Shown one piece after another: positions 8,181 through 15,520 of a stretch of DNA of 64,000 nucleotides (within the stretch, counting starts at the first letter, position 1; every line of letters starts with the position of its first letter). A model generated the notes under the pieces. That model did not search any database. It saw only the letters and a program-made list of their open reading frames with translations, and had not been told where the DNA came from. The position numbers and the translations under genes are program-made. The DNA lies in NCBI GenBank assembly GCA_963742715.1, contig CAVUMR010000001.1:744001-808000 (forward strand). The letters run 5' to 3'. Origin of the DNA: CAVUMR01 sp963742715 (GTDB lineage Bacteria > Actinomycetota > Actinomycetes > Mycobacteriales > Micromonosporaceae).

Positions 8181-9539
8181 TCAGGTCGTCCCGGTCCCGG
8201 ACTCGACCGCCGACGCCGGCGCGGTCGAGGTGTCGATCACCCGCTCCTCCTCGGGTTCGGCCCGGCGCGGCATGAGCAGCAGGGCGGCGAACGCGACAAC
8301 ACAGCAGCCGATGATGTACCAGCTGATGCCGGTGCTGCTGTCGGTCTCCTCGAGGATCTTCGCGGCGATCAGTGGCGCCGGACCACCGGCGATGACCGAG
8401 GCGAGCTGGTACCCGAGGCCGGCACCGGAGTACCGCAGGTTGGTACCGAAGCCCTCCGCGATCAGGGCCGCCTGCGGGCCGTACTGCATGTCGTGGAACA
8501 GCAGCGACAGCACGATCGCGAGCAGTACCAGCCCGGCGGTTTCGGTGTCCAGCAGTCCGAAGTACGGGAACGCGTACAGCGCGGTGCACACGATTCCGAT
8601 GCCGTACATCAGCCGCCGGCCGATCAGGTCCGACAGGTACCCGAACAGCGGCACGCTGACCAACCCGATCGCGGCCGCGACCAGCGTGTAGTTCAGCAGG
8701 TCGCCGCGTTCCAGCTCGAGGTGTTTGGTCCCGTAGGTCAGTACGAACGTGATGAACAGGTAGAACGGCGCCTGTTCGGACATCCGTACGAACGCCGAGG
8801 TGATGATCTCCATCGGCTGGGTCCGGATGACCTCGAGCACCGGCAGCTTCACCACGGCCTCGCGCTTGCGCACCGCGGAGAACTCGGGGCTTTCCAGCAC
8901 GCGCAGTCGTACGTACAGGCCGATGCCGATCAGCACGATGCTGACCAGGAACGGGATCCGCCAGCCCCACCGGTCGAAGCTGTCGCCCGCGGTCGACTCC
9001 ATCAGCTTGACCATGCCGGTCGAGCAGAGCAGGCCGAGCGGTACACCGAGCTGCGGCCAGCTGGCGAAGAAGCCGCGCCGCTTCTGGTGGCCCCACTCCA
9101 TCGACAGCAGCACCGAGCCGCCCCACTCACCGCCGACGCCGACGCCCTGGATGACCCGCAGCAGGGTCAGCAGGATCGGTGCGGCGATGCCGATCGAGGC
9201 GTACGTGGGAAGCAGGCCGATCAGGAAGGTGGCGATCCCCATCAGCATCAGCGTGGTGATGAGCGTTGCCTTGCGGCCGATCCGGTCGCCGTAGTGGCCG
9301 AAGATGGCCGCACCGACCGGGCGGGCGGCGAAACCCACGAATTGGGTACCGAATGAGAGCAGCACGCCGGTGAACGCGTTCGAGTTCGGGAAGAACAGGT
9401 CGGGGAAGACAAGCGCTGCCGCGGTGCCGTAGAGGAAGAAGTCGTACCACTCGATGGTGGTGCCGACAGTGCTGGCGAGGACCGCGCGTCGGCGCTGCCG
9501 CCGGGCGAGGTCAGCTTCGGCGGTCCGAGGGCTGGCCAC
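8181..9539 (-). CDS. MFS transporter, metabolite:proton symporter type
   Basis: 452 aa with twelve predicted membrane segments. TIEWYDFFLYG in the first helix, the GDRIGRK loop between helices 2 and 3, and GVGVGGEWGGSVLL in helix 4 are typical of the MHS group (ShiA, KgtP, ProP relatives), which import organic acids or compatible solutes with protons. The second half repeats the loop as SDLIGRR. The GTG start at 9539 has AGGAGG at ideal spacing. The gene stands alone, 35 bp downstream of prsW on the same strand; no neighbouring enzyme reveals the substrate. Confidence 0.85.
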   Translation of the reverse strand: MASPRTAEADLARRQRRRAVLASTVGTTIEWYDFFLYGTAAALVFPDLFFPNSNAFTGVLLSFGTQFVGFAARPVGAAIFGHYGDRIGRKATLITTLMLMGIATFLIGLLPTYASIGIAAPILLTLLRVIQGVGVGGEWGGSVLLSMEWGHQKRRGFFASWPQLGVPLGLLCSTGMVKLMESTAGDSFDRWGWRIPFLVSIVLIGIGLYVRLRVLESPEFSAVRKREAVVKLPVLEVIRTQPMEIITSAFVRMSEQAPFYLFITFVLTYGTKHLELERGDLLNYTLVAAAIGLVSVPLFGYLSDLIGRRLMYGIGIVCTALYAFPYFGLLDTETAGLVLLAIVLSLLFHDMQYGPQAALIAEGFGTNLRYSGAGLGYQLASVIAGGPAPLIAAKILEETDSSTGISWYIIGCCVVAFAALLLMPRRAEPEEERVIDTSTAPASAVESGTGTT

Positions 9540-9678
9540 CGGACACCTCCTGGGGGAGTGAGCTGCCGGTTGGTGGATTTTGGATGCATACCCGCAAGGT
9601 CGTCCGGCGACACCTCAACTCCGGGTGCAAGCACTACGCTCCGTCGCGATCACGAAGCGCTACCGGTCCGGACAGACG

Positions 9679-9712
9679 TGCGGACCCGCCGACCGTGGTC
9701 GGCGGGTCCGCA
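9679..9712. terminator. Strong 15-bp stem-loop terminator
   Basis: The arms gcggacccgccgac (9680-9693) and its exact complement (9698-9711) enclose a 4-nt loop, and one more T-A pair extends the stem. It lies 100 bp downstream of the sigma factor stop, and 140 bp before the MFS gene on the same strand, so it most likely ends the sigma transcript. Confidence 0.8.
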
Positions 9713-9720
9713 TTCCGGTT

Positions 9721-9822
9721 CGCTCGATGCTCTGGTGCTCGGTGCCCTAGCGCCTAGTGCCCGGTGCCCTGATGCTCGGCGCCCTGATGCTCGGCGCTCG
9801 GTACTCAGTGCTCTCAGTGCTC
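9721..9822. repeat. Degenerate tandem repeats abutting the sigma gene stop
   Basis: Read on the minus strand, the last two codons and stop of the sigma factor (gagcactga, 9822-9814) are copied exactly at 9813-9805. They are followed by a chain of gccgagcatcagg-type units, two of which (9781-9795 and 9766-9780) are identical 15-mers. Nothing in the stretch is coding. Confidence 0.75.
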
Positions 9823-10704
9823 GGTCAGCAGGCCCTGGCGCAGCTGGGCGAGCGAGCGGGCGAGCAGCCGCGAGACGTGCATCTGGGAGATGCCGATCTC
9901 GGTCGCGATCTGCGACTGCGTCATATTGCCGAAGAACCGCATGGCGAGGATCTTCTGCTCCCGCTTCGCAAGCTTGGCGATCAGCGGCCGGAGCGACTCG
10001 CGGTCGTCGACACCTTCCAGTGCCGGGTCCACGTCGCCCATCAGGTCGAGTACCTCGGGCGTGCCCTCCTCCCCGGTGACCGGCGTGTGCAGCGACATCG
10101 CGCTGTACGCGTTCGCCGAGTCGATGCCGGCGATGATGTCCTCTTCGCTGACGCCGAGGTGCTGGGAAAGGTCGGCCACGGTCGGCGACCGGCCGAGCTT
10201 CTGGGTGAGTACCCCGGTCGCCTTGGTGATCTCGAGCTTGAGCTCCTGGAGCCGGCGGGGGACCCGGATGCTCCAGCCCTTGTCGCGGAAGTGCCGCTTG
10301 AGCTCGCCAACCATGGTCGGGATGGCGTAGCTGGTGAACTCCACCCCGCGGCCCACGTCGTACCCGTCGACCGACTTGATCAGGCCGATGGTGGCTACCT
10401 GGATCAGGTCATCCAGCGGCTCGCCGCGGTTGCGGAACCGACGGGCCAGGTACTCGGCGAGCGGCAGGTACAGCTCGATGAGCCGGTCCCGGGTGCGGGT
10501 GCGGTCCGGGTGGCCCTCGGGCAGGTCGGCGAGCCGGGTGAGCAGCATCCGACCGATCGCGTCGGTCTCCTTGCGGCTGCGGCTGCCCGAGCTGTCCCGA
10601 CCGGGCATGGTCCGGACCTGCCGGTCCAGCACGTCGGCGAGGATGCCGGTCTCGTCGGAGAGGTCTGTGGGGGCGGAGGTCTTCTGTACGAGAAGCGCGG
10701 TCAT
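9814..10704 (-). CDS. SigB/SigF/SigG-family RNA polymerase sigma factor
   Basis: 296 aa of a group 3 stress-type sigma factor. Region 2 contains LAEYLARRFRNRGEPLDDLIQVATIGLIKSVD split over residues 100-135. Region 3 starts with FTSYAIPTMVGELKRHFRDK, and region 4 ends with the helix-turn-helix MTQSQIATEIGISQMHVSR. There is no sigma1.1. Such factors are held by an RsbW-type anti-sigma kinase and freed by an STAS antagonist; neither partner adjoins the gene, but STAS, ATPase and PP2C proteins lie 7-27 kb away. The ATG at 10704 has AGGAGA 6 nt upstream; a longer frame to 10794 lacks a good site. A housekeeping-type promoter is visible about 250 bp upstream. Confidence 0.9.
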   Translation of the reverse strand: MTALLVQKTSAPTDLSDETGILADVLDRQVRTMPGRDSSGSRSRKETDAIGRMLLTRLADLPEGHPDRTRTRDRLIELYLPLAEYLARRFRNRGEPLDDLIQVATIGLIKSVDGYDVGRGVEFTSYAIPTMVGELKRHFRDKGWSIRVPRRLQELKLEITKATGVLTQKLGRSPTVADLSQHLGVSEEDIIAGIDSANAYSAMSLHTPVTGEEGTPEVLDLMGDVDPALEGVDDRESLRPLIAKLAKREQKILAMRFFGNMTQSQIATEIGISQMHVSRLLARSLAQLRQGLLTEH

Positions 10705-11076
10705 GAGCGGTCTCCTGAAAGATCGCGATGGCCGGGCCTGGAGACGGGCGGTCGCCCGTTGGGTGGAGGTCTCCGGCTCGGCCGGGATGAACACGCCACG
10801 ACACCCTTGTCTTGAGTGTCGGCTGACGGTCCGGAAGGTCTCGACCGCCGCTGCTGGACGATGCGAGCGCGCTGTCGTAGCGCTTATTCGGACCGGGACG
10901 GCGGGCTCCCCGGCCGCTGCTCGACCGGATGCTCCAACGCCGTGCTGCTTCTCAACGTACGCAGGCCGCGAAAAAGGTCAAGCCCCATCCCGGATGATTG
11001 GCGTACGGCAAGCATTTCCGCAGGTCAGAAGCGCACAGCGATGGGATGCGCGTTCCACTATGCGGGACGCTGGCCG
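10705..11076. other. Intergenic region upstream of the sigma gene
   Basis: 372 bp between the sigma factor start and the DUF6328 stop, both on the minus strand. It holds one good promoter match (10954-10981) and an A5 run. No coding sequence is supported. Confidence 0.6.
10954..10981 (-). promoter_or_regulatory. Probable housekeeping promoter of the sigma gene
   Basis: On the minus strand a TTGACC -35 box (10976-10981) is followed after 16 bp by TACGTT (10954-10959). The start point would fall near 10947, giving a leader of about 240 nt before the sigma factor ATG. No convincing GTTT/GGGTA autoregulatory promoter was found closer to the gene. Confidence 0.5.
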
Positions 11077-11622
11077 TCACTTACCGGCCGGTACGGTGCC
11101 CGGTTCCGGCTCGTCCGACTCGCTACCCGGACCCGGAGTGTCGTCCCGCCGCACTAGTGGCAGGGCGTACCAGAACGCGACAAACCAGATGGCTACGCCG
11201 CTGGCGATGACCACCCCCGGCAACTGGCCGACCACGAAGTCGACGACCAGGAATACAGCGCCCACCATGGCGCACAGCAACAACACCAGGCCGCCGCTCG
11301 CCAGCCGGTGCGAGGCCCGGACGAGTTCCGGCTTGCGCCCCCGCCGGAACATCAGCCGGTGATAGCTCACCGGCGCGATGATCATCGCGGTCGAACCGGC
11401 CGCCGCGATCAGGGTGCCGATGTACCACCAGCGCTGGAATGTGTTGATCTCGGTGAAGCGCTGGGTGAATGCGAGGGTGAGCAGGAACGCGAAGAGGATC
11501 TGGACTCCGGTCTGGGCAACCCGTAACTCCTGGAGCAGTTCGGTGAAGTTGCGATCCCACCGCTCCAGTTCGGTTTCCTTACGGCCCCGCGCCTGAGCCT
11601 CCTGGTCCTCTCCCCTGCTCAC
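11077..11622 (-). CDS. DUF6328 family membrane protein
   Basis: 181 aa. A charged N-terminus (WDRNFTELLQELRVAQTGVQ) leads into four membrane segments: ILFAFLLTLAFTQRF, WYIGTLIAAAGSTAMIIAP, GLVLLLCAMVGAVFLVVDF and GVVIASGVAIWFVAFW. The ELRVAQTGVQILFAFLL block and the RLMFRRGRK loop are characteristic of DUF6328. The function is unknown. The GTG at 11622 has GGAG 5 nt upstream. It follows the 47-aa GPGG protein by 41 bp and is probably co-transcribed with it from a sigma-B-like promoter, which suggests a stress-induced envelope role. Confidence 0.8.
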   Translation of the reverse strand: MSRGEDQEAQARGRKETELERWDRNFTELLQELRVAQTGVQILFAFLLTLAFTQRFTEINTFQRWWYIGTLIAAAGSTAMIIAPVSYHRLMFRRGRKPELVRASHRLASGGLVLLLCAMVGAVFLVVDFVVGQLPGVVIASGVAIWFVAFWYALPLVRRDDTPGPGSESDEPEPGTVPAGK

Positions 11623-11663
11623 CCTCGCTCCGACAACTAGTAGTGGATGTTGACGAGCGTCAG

Positions 11664-11807
11664 CTACGAGAAAATGCTGACGCCGCCCGGGCCGACCAGA
11701 AGGCCGACAATGATCAGCACGATGCCCCACAGCAGTTGCCCGCGGATGAGGCTGACGATCCCGGCTACAACCAGGATGACGGCGAGGATCCAGAGGATGA
11801 AAGCCAT
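11664..11807 (-). CDS. GPGG-motif small membrane protein (47 aa)
   Basis: A short gene, ATG at 11807 to TAG at 11664. It encodes two back-to-back hydrophobic helices: MAFILWILAVILVVAGIVSL, then after RGQ, LLWGIVLIIVGLLV. It ends in GPGGVSIFS. The terminal GPGG followed by a phenylalanine is the hallmark of a family of tiny actinobacterial membrane proteins of unknown role. No clear Shine-Dalgarno is present, and the predicted sigma-B-like -10 box lies only 10 nt upstream, so the transcript may be nearly leaderless. First gene of a likely operon with the DUF6328 gene. Confidence 0.75.
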   Translation of the reverse strand: MAFILWILAVILVVAGIVSLIRGQLLWGIVLIIVGLLVGPGGVSIFS

Positions 11808-11816
11808 GTCGCGTTA

Positions 11817-11842
11817 GTGCCCGGCCGTGCGTTTCGCCAAAC
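11817..11842 (-). promoter_or_regulatory. Sigma-B-like promoter for the GPGG/DUF6328 unit
   Basis: On the minus strand GTTTGG (11837-11842) and GGGCAC (11817-11822) are separated by 14 bp, close to the GTTT-N12-16-GGGTAT pattern of SigB/SigF-type promoters. The -35 box lies in a small inverted repeat (gcgttt/aaacgc, 11829-11844). The match is by eye and not scored. Confidence 0.5.
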
Positions 11843-11935
11843 GCGCGATCTGTTGCCGACTGCCGAATTTTGCGCCGCGAGCCTCCGTACGGCCCGTCCG
11901 TCCCGGCTCCATTCACCCGTCCGACCAGCCGCGAT

Positions 11936-11960
11936 GTTTGGCCCGGCGGCCCCGGGGCAT
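11936..11960 (+). promoter_or_regulatory. Sigma-B-like promoter for the chaB-like gene
   Basis: GTTTGG (11936-11941) and GGGCAT (11955-11960) are separated by 13 bp, again the stress-sigma pattern and divergent from the one at 11817-11842. Transcription would begin about 35 nt before the ATG at 12003, leaving room for the GGGGAGAGG ribosome site. Confidence 0.55.
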
Positions 11961-12002
11961 GGCTGAAACTGTCCGAGACACGTACGGGGAGAGGTGGCGA
12001 AA

Positions 12003-12416
12003 ATGCCTGCCCGTAAGGAGATGCCGAGCACGATCCGGCGGTCGTCGAAGAAGGCGCAGCGCACCTGGGGCGAGGCGCACGACTCCGCGGTCGAGACGTA
12101 CGGCGAGGGGGAACGGTCGCACCGCACCGCCTTCTCCGCGCTCAAGCACACGCACGAGAAGGTCGGCGACCACTGGGAGGCCAAGGACGGCAAGGGCCCC
12201 AGCGACAGCCGGGCCAGCAAGAAGCGGGGCCAGTCCGGTGGTACGAGCCACGGCGGCGTGGACGCGAACGCGTCCAAGAAGCACCTGTACGAGGTCGCCC
12301 AGAAGCTCGAGATCAGCGGCCGTTCCACGATGAACAAGAAGCAGCTGGTGACCGCGATCGAGCGCGCCAACAACCGCAAGACCACCAAGGCGCGCAGCCG
12401 CTCCGGCAAGAGCTGA
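12003..12416 (+). CDS. ChaB-domain protein with C-terminal Rho-N/SAP-like domain
   Basis: 137 aa. Residues 1-60 match ChaB (MPSTIRRSSKKAQRTWGEAH, then HRTAFSALKHTHEKVG). Residues 95-130 (KKHLYEVAQKLEISGRSTMN and KKQLVTAIERAN) form a helical Rho N-terminal/SAP-like nucleic-acid-binding module. The ends are rich in Lys and Arg. In enterobacteria ChaB is linked to cation transport regulation, but actinobacterial two-domain forms are more likely stress-induced DNA-associated proteins. I prefer the ATG at 12003, 8 nt after AGAGG, over the GTG at 11994. Its neighbour is the end-joining polymerase, and a sigma-B-like promoter precedes it. Confidence 0.8.
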   Translation: MPARKEMPSTIRRSSKKAQRTWGEAHDSAVETYGEGERSHRTAFSALKHTHEKVGDHWEAKDGKGPSDSRASKKRGQSGGTSHGGVDANASKKHLYEVAQKLEISGRSTMNKKQLVTAIERANNRKTTKARSRSGKS

Positions 12417-12439
12417 CGAACCGCGACGGCGGCCTGTCA

Positions 12440-12494
12440 CGCCAGCAGCCGCGAACCACGCCGGCAGCCGCGAATCATTTCGGCAGCCGCGGAC
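12440..12494. repeat. Three short tandem repeats at convergent gene ends
   Basis: Three units of about 19-20 bp share the core ggcagccgcga and lie between the ChaB-like stop and the stop of the end-joining polymerase gene, running into the latter's last codons. Confidence 0.6.
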
Positions 12495-13389
12495 CCTTCT
12501 TGCGCAGCGGCGCCAGCAGGTCGCCGTGCTCGTCCACCCGGTCGAGCACCTCGTACGCGGTGAACGTCAACGGCTCGCCCGCCTCGACCTCGTCCCAGGT
12601 CAACGGGGTCGAGGCGGTCGGCCGTGACTCGGCCCGCAGCGAGTACGGCGCGACCGTCGTCTTGGCCGCGTTGTTCTGGCTCCAGTCGATGAACACCTTG
12701 CCCGGCCGCAGCCGCTTGGCCATCTGCGCGGTCACGTCCTTCGGAGTCTCCCGGGCCAGCTCCTCGGCGATCCGCTTGGCGTACCCGGACACCTCCTCGT
12801 CGTCCTGCCGCCCGGCGATCGGGCACAGGAGCTGCATGCCCTTCTTGCCGCTGGTCTTCGGGTACGCGTCGAGCCCGTCGGACGCCAGCCGCTCGCGCAG
12901 GCGTACCGCCACCGCCATGCACTCGGCCAACCCGGCCGGCGCGCCCGGATCCAGGTCGACCACCAGCAGGTCCGGGTTGCGCATTTTGCCCTTGGTGTCG
13001 ATCGTCCACTGCGGTACGTGCAGCTCCAGCGCGGCCATGTTGGCCAGCCACACCAGCGTGGGCAGGCCCTCCACCACCACGTAGTCCAGCTCGCCGCGGC
13101 CGGTGGTGGACCGGGGCGCGGGCAGCCGGGCGGTCCGGATCCAGTCCGGCGTGTGGTCCGGCGCGTTCTTCTCGAAGAAGCCCTTGCTGTCCACCCCGTC
13201 CGGGTACCTGATCCGGGTCAGCGCGCGGTCGGCCAGGTGCGGCAGGAGCACCGGCGCGATCCGGGAGTAGTACTCGATCACCTCGGCCTTGGTGAACCCG
13301 ACCTGCGGATACAGCGTCTTGTCGAGGTTCGACAGCTCGATCCGCTGGCCGTCGACCTCGACCATGACCCGCGCCGGATCAGCCGCCAC
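12475..13389 (-). CDS. End-joining primase-polymerase (stand-alone LigD polymerase domain)
   Basis: 304 aa corresponding to the LigD polymerase (PolDom/Prim-PolC) module without nuclease or ligase. Visible signatures are LSNLDKTLYPQVGFTKAEV at the N-terminus, the catalytic VVDLDPG with two metal-binding Asp residues, KTSGKKGMQLLCPI, and VFIDWSQNNAAKTTVAPYSL with the third Asp. These enzymes bind 5'-phosphorylated break ends and add ribonucleotides before ligation. Relatives often read GLH where this has GMQ, so the His there is replaced. The gene follows the separate ligase gene by 29 bp on the same strand and faces Ku across the ligase, so the three form one repair locus. Confidence 0.9.
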   Translation of the reverse strand: MAADPARVMVEVDGQRIELSNLDKTLYPQVGFTKAEVIEYYSRIAPVLLPHLADRALTRIRYPDGVDSKGFFEKNAPDHTPDWIRTARLPAPRSTTGRGELDYVVVEGLPTLVWLANMAALELHVPQWTIDTKGKMRNPDLLVVDLDPGAPAGLAECMAVAVRLRERLASDGLDAYPKTSGKKGMQLLCPIAGRQDDEEVSGYAKRIAEELARETPKDVTAQMAKRLRPGKVFIDWSQNNAAKTTVAPYSLRAESRPTASTPLTWDEVEAGEPLTFTAYEVLDRVDEHGDLLAPLRKKGPRLPK

Positions 13390-13418
13390 CCCGGCTCCCC
13401 TCCCGTACCCGGTCCGGA

Positions 13419-14360
13419 TCAGCCGCGCTCACGGCCCACCTCCACCGGGGAGACATCCTGGCGCAGCCGGCGGAACCGGCTGAACCGCAACCGCCCGTCC
13501 GAGGTCTGGTTGCCGTACTCGATCTCGACGACCACCTGCGGCGTCACCCAGATCGCGCCGTGCGCGTCGTCACGGGGCAGCCGGTCGGCGAACGGCGACC
13601 CGTCCTGCCGCAACGGATCCAGCAGCGCCAGCAGTTGGGTGACCATCCGATCGGACAGGCCGCCACCGACCCGACCGCGATAGGTGAGCGTGCCGTCCGG
13701 TCGCGGCTCGCCGACCAACAGCGCACCGAGCGGCCGCTCGCCCGGCCGGTACCCGCCGACCACCAGGTCAGCGGTGTGCACGTGCTTGACCTTCACCCAG
13801 TCCGGGCTGCGCTGCCCGGGGCGGTACGGCGCGTCCAGCCGCTTGGCGACCACACCCTCCAGCCCGTGCTCCTGACTGGCGGCCAGCGTGGCCGGTCCGT
13901 CGTCGAAGGCGGGCGGTACGCACCACCGGTCGCCGTCGAGTTCGAGCCGGTCGAGGGTCGCGCGGCGCTCGCGGTACGGCCGGTCGCACAGGTCCACCCC
14001 GTACAACCGGAGCACGTCGAAGATCATGAAGGTGACCGGTCGGGCCGCCGCCAGCCGGCGCGCCCGCTTGTTCTCCCGTACGTGCATGCGCTCGGCCAGC
14101 GCGTCGAACGACGGCCGGCCCTCGTCGAGTACCACGACCTCACCGTCCAGCACGGCTCCGGGCGCCCGCTCGGCAAGCGCGGCAAGCTCCGGATAGGCGA
14201 CCGTGACGTCAACCCCGGTCCTGGTGTACAGCCGGAAGTCGTCCTCGTCGATCTCGGCGACCAGCCGTACCCCGTCCCATTTGAACTCGTATGACCAGCC
14301 TGGTCCCGATGGCAGGGGACCCGAGCTGGCGAGCATCGGCCGGGTTGACGGGCCAGACAC
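13419..14360 (-). CDS. ATP-dependent DNA ligase (LigD-ligase/LigC type)
   Basis: 313 aa. Motif I EFKWDGVR places the adenylated Lys at residue 27. Further motifs are GAVLDGEVVV (III), EGVVAKR (IV) and DWVKVKH (V), followed by an OB-fold with EIEYGNQTSDGRLR. No nuclease or polymerase domain is fused. It seals nicks and, with Ku and the adjacent polymerase, double-strand breaks in end joining. The GTG start at 14360 has no Shine-Dalgarno. A downstream ATG (MLASSG) is possible but would still keep motif I. The start lies 95 bp from the divergent Ku gene, so both may share a control region. Confidence 0.9.
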   Translation of the reverse strand: MSGPSTRPMLASSGPLPSGPGWSYEFKWDGVRLVAEIDEDDFRLYTRTGVDVTVAYPELAALAERAPGAVLDGEVVVLDEGRPSFDALAERMHVRENKRARRLAAARPVTFMIFDVLRLYGVDLCDRPYRERRATLDRLELDGDRWCVPPAFDDGPATLAASQEHGLEGVVAKRLDAPYRPGQRSPDWVKVKHVHTADLVVGGYRPGERPLGALLVGEPRPDGTLTYRGRVGGGLSDRMVTQLLALLDPLRQDGSPFADRLPRDDAHGAIWVTPQVVVEIEYGNQTSDGRLRFSRFRRLRQDVSPVEVGRERG

Positions 14361-14455
14361 GCGACGATCCTAACCAGTACTCGCCCCCGCCACGCTGCGA
14401 TGACATCCTGATCGCAGTGGGGGTCGCTTTCGCACCCGACGGGAAGGAGAGCGGC

Positions 14456-15454
14456 ATGCGCGCGATCTGGAAAGGCGCCGTGTCATTCGGGCTGGTCTCG
14501 ATCGCGGTCAAGCTGTACTCGGCGACCGAGGAGAAGGACATCCGGTTCCACCAGGTCCACCGGACCGATGGCGGCCGGATCCGGTACAAGCGGACCTGCT
14601 CGGTGTGCGGCGAGGAGGTCTCCTACGACGACATCGCCAAGGGGTACGACCTGGGCGGCGGCGAGACCGTGATCCTCACCGACGAGGACTTCGAGGGGCT
14701 GCCGCTGTCGAGCAGTCACGCGATCGAGGTGCTCGAGTTCGTACCGGCCGAACAGGTCGACCCCATCCTGTACGCGAAGACCTACTACCTGGAGCCGGAC
14801 GGGCAGGCGGCCAAGCCGTACGTACTGCTCCGCGAGGCGCTCACCGGCTCTGACCGGGTGGCCGTGGTCAAAGTGGCGCTGCGCCAGCGCGAGCAGTTGG
14901 CGACGTTACGGGTGCGCGACGACGTACTGGTGATGCACACGATGCTGTGGCCGGACGAGATCCGTACCCCCAACTTCGAGTTCCTCGACGACGACGTGGA
15001 CGTACGGCCGCAGGAGCTCGCGATGGCTTCCTCGCTGATCGACTCGATGGCGGCCGACTTCGATCCGGACGAGTTCGAAGACGGCTACCGGGCAGCCCTG
15101 CAGGAGGTCATCGACGCGAAGGTGGCCGGTCGGGAGATCGTCGCGCCGGAGGAGGAAGAGGTCGACAAGACCGCCGCGGTGGACCTGATGGCCGCGTTGC
15201 GGGCCAGCGTCGACCGGGCCCGGGAGGCTCGCGGCGAGACCGCCGGGGCGAAGTCCCAGCCGGCGAAGGCCGCTACCAAGAAGGCCGCGGCGAAGAAGGC
15301 TCCGGCCAAGAAGGGCGCGAAGAAGACGGCCTCGGGCGGCGGGGTGAAGAAGAAGACGGCCAGCAAGACCGCGAGTACGACGACCCGGAAGGCGGCCGCC
15401 AAGAAGACCGGTACCGCGGCCAAGTCCACGGCGGCCAAGCGGCGCAGCGCCTGA
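14456..15454 (+). CDS. ku: Non-homologous end-joining protein Ku
   Basis: 332 aa. The Ku core fills residues 1-260, starting MRAIWKGAVSFGLVSIAVK and including FHQVHRTDGGRIRYKRTCSVCG and MHTMLWPDEIR. Ku forms a homodimeric ring on broken DNA ends and recruits the ligase. From about residue 265 an extended tail follows, almost entirely Lys, Ala, Thr and Pro (PAKKA-like repeats), as in the longer actinobacterial Ku proteins where it binds DNA outside the ring. GGAAGGAG precedes the ATG at good spacing. It is divergent from the ligase and polymerase genes. Confidence 0.95.
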   Translation: MRAIWKGAVSFGLVSIAVKLYSATEEKDIRFHQVHRTDGGRIRYKRTCSVCGEEVSYDDIAKGYDLGGGETVILTDEDFEGLPLSSSHAIEVLEFVPAEQVDPILYAKTYYLEPDGQAAKPYVLLREALTGSDRVAVVKVALRQREQLATLRVRDDVLVMHTMLWPDEIRTPNFEFLDDDVDVRPQELAMASSLIDSMAADFDPDEFEDGYRAALQEVIDAKVAGREIVAPEEEEVDKTAAVDLMAALRASVDRAREARGETAGAKSQPAKAATKKAAAKKAPAKKGAKKTASGGGVKKKTASKTASTTTRKAAAKKTGTAAKSTAAKRRSA

Positions 15455-15460
15455 CGGGGC

Positions 15461-15510
15461 CGTAGGCCGCGTGGCGGCGACGGTAGGCCGCGTGGCGGCG
15501 ACGGTAGGCC
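15461..15510. repeat. 21-bp tandem repeat just after the Ku stop
   Basis: Two and a half copies of cggtaggccgcgtggcggcga follow the Ku stop by 6 bp and are nearly identical. They end 10 bp before the convergent glycosyltransferase stop. Confidence 0.8.
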
Positions 15511-15520
15511 CGGCGGCTGG

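Noticed and set aside
5947..8691. A 914-codon plus-strand frame across the AI-2E start, GroES-like gene and prsW
   Set aside because: Composition is Arg/Gly/Pro/His-rich shadow coding, and well-supported genes with motifs occupy the other frames.
10816..11157. 113-codon plus-strand ORF in the sigma gene upstream region
   Set aside because: No ribosome site or recognisable motif, Arg/Ser/Cys-rich, and it runs into the antisense of the DUF6328 gene.
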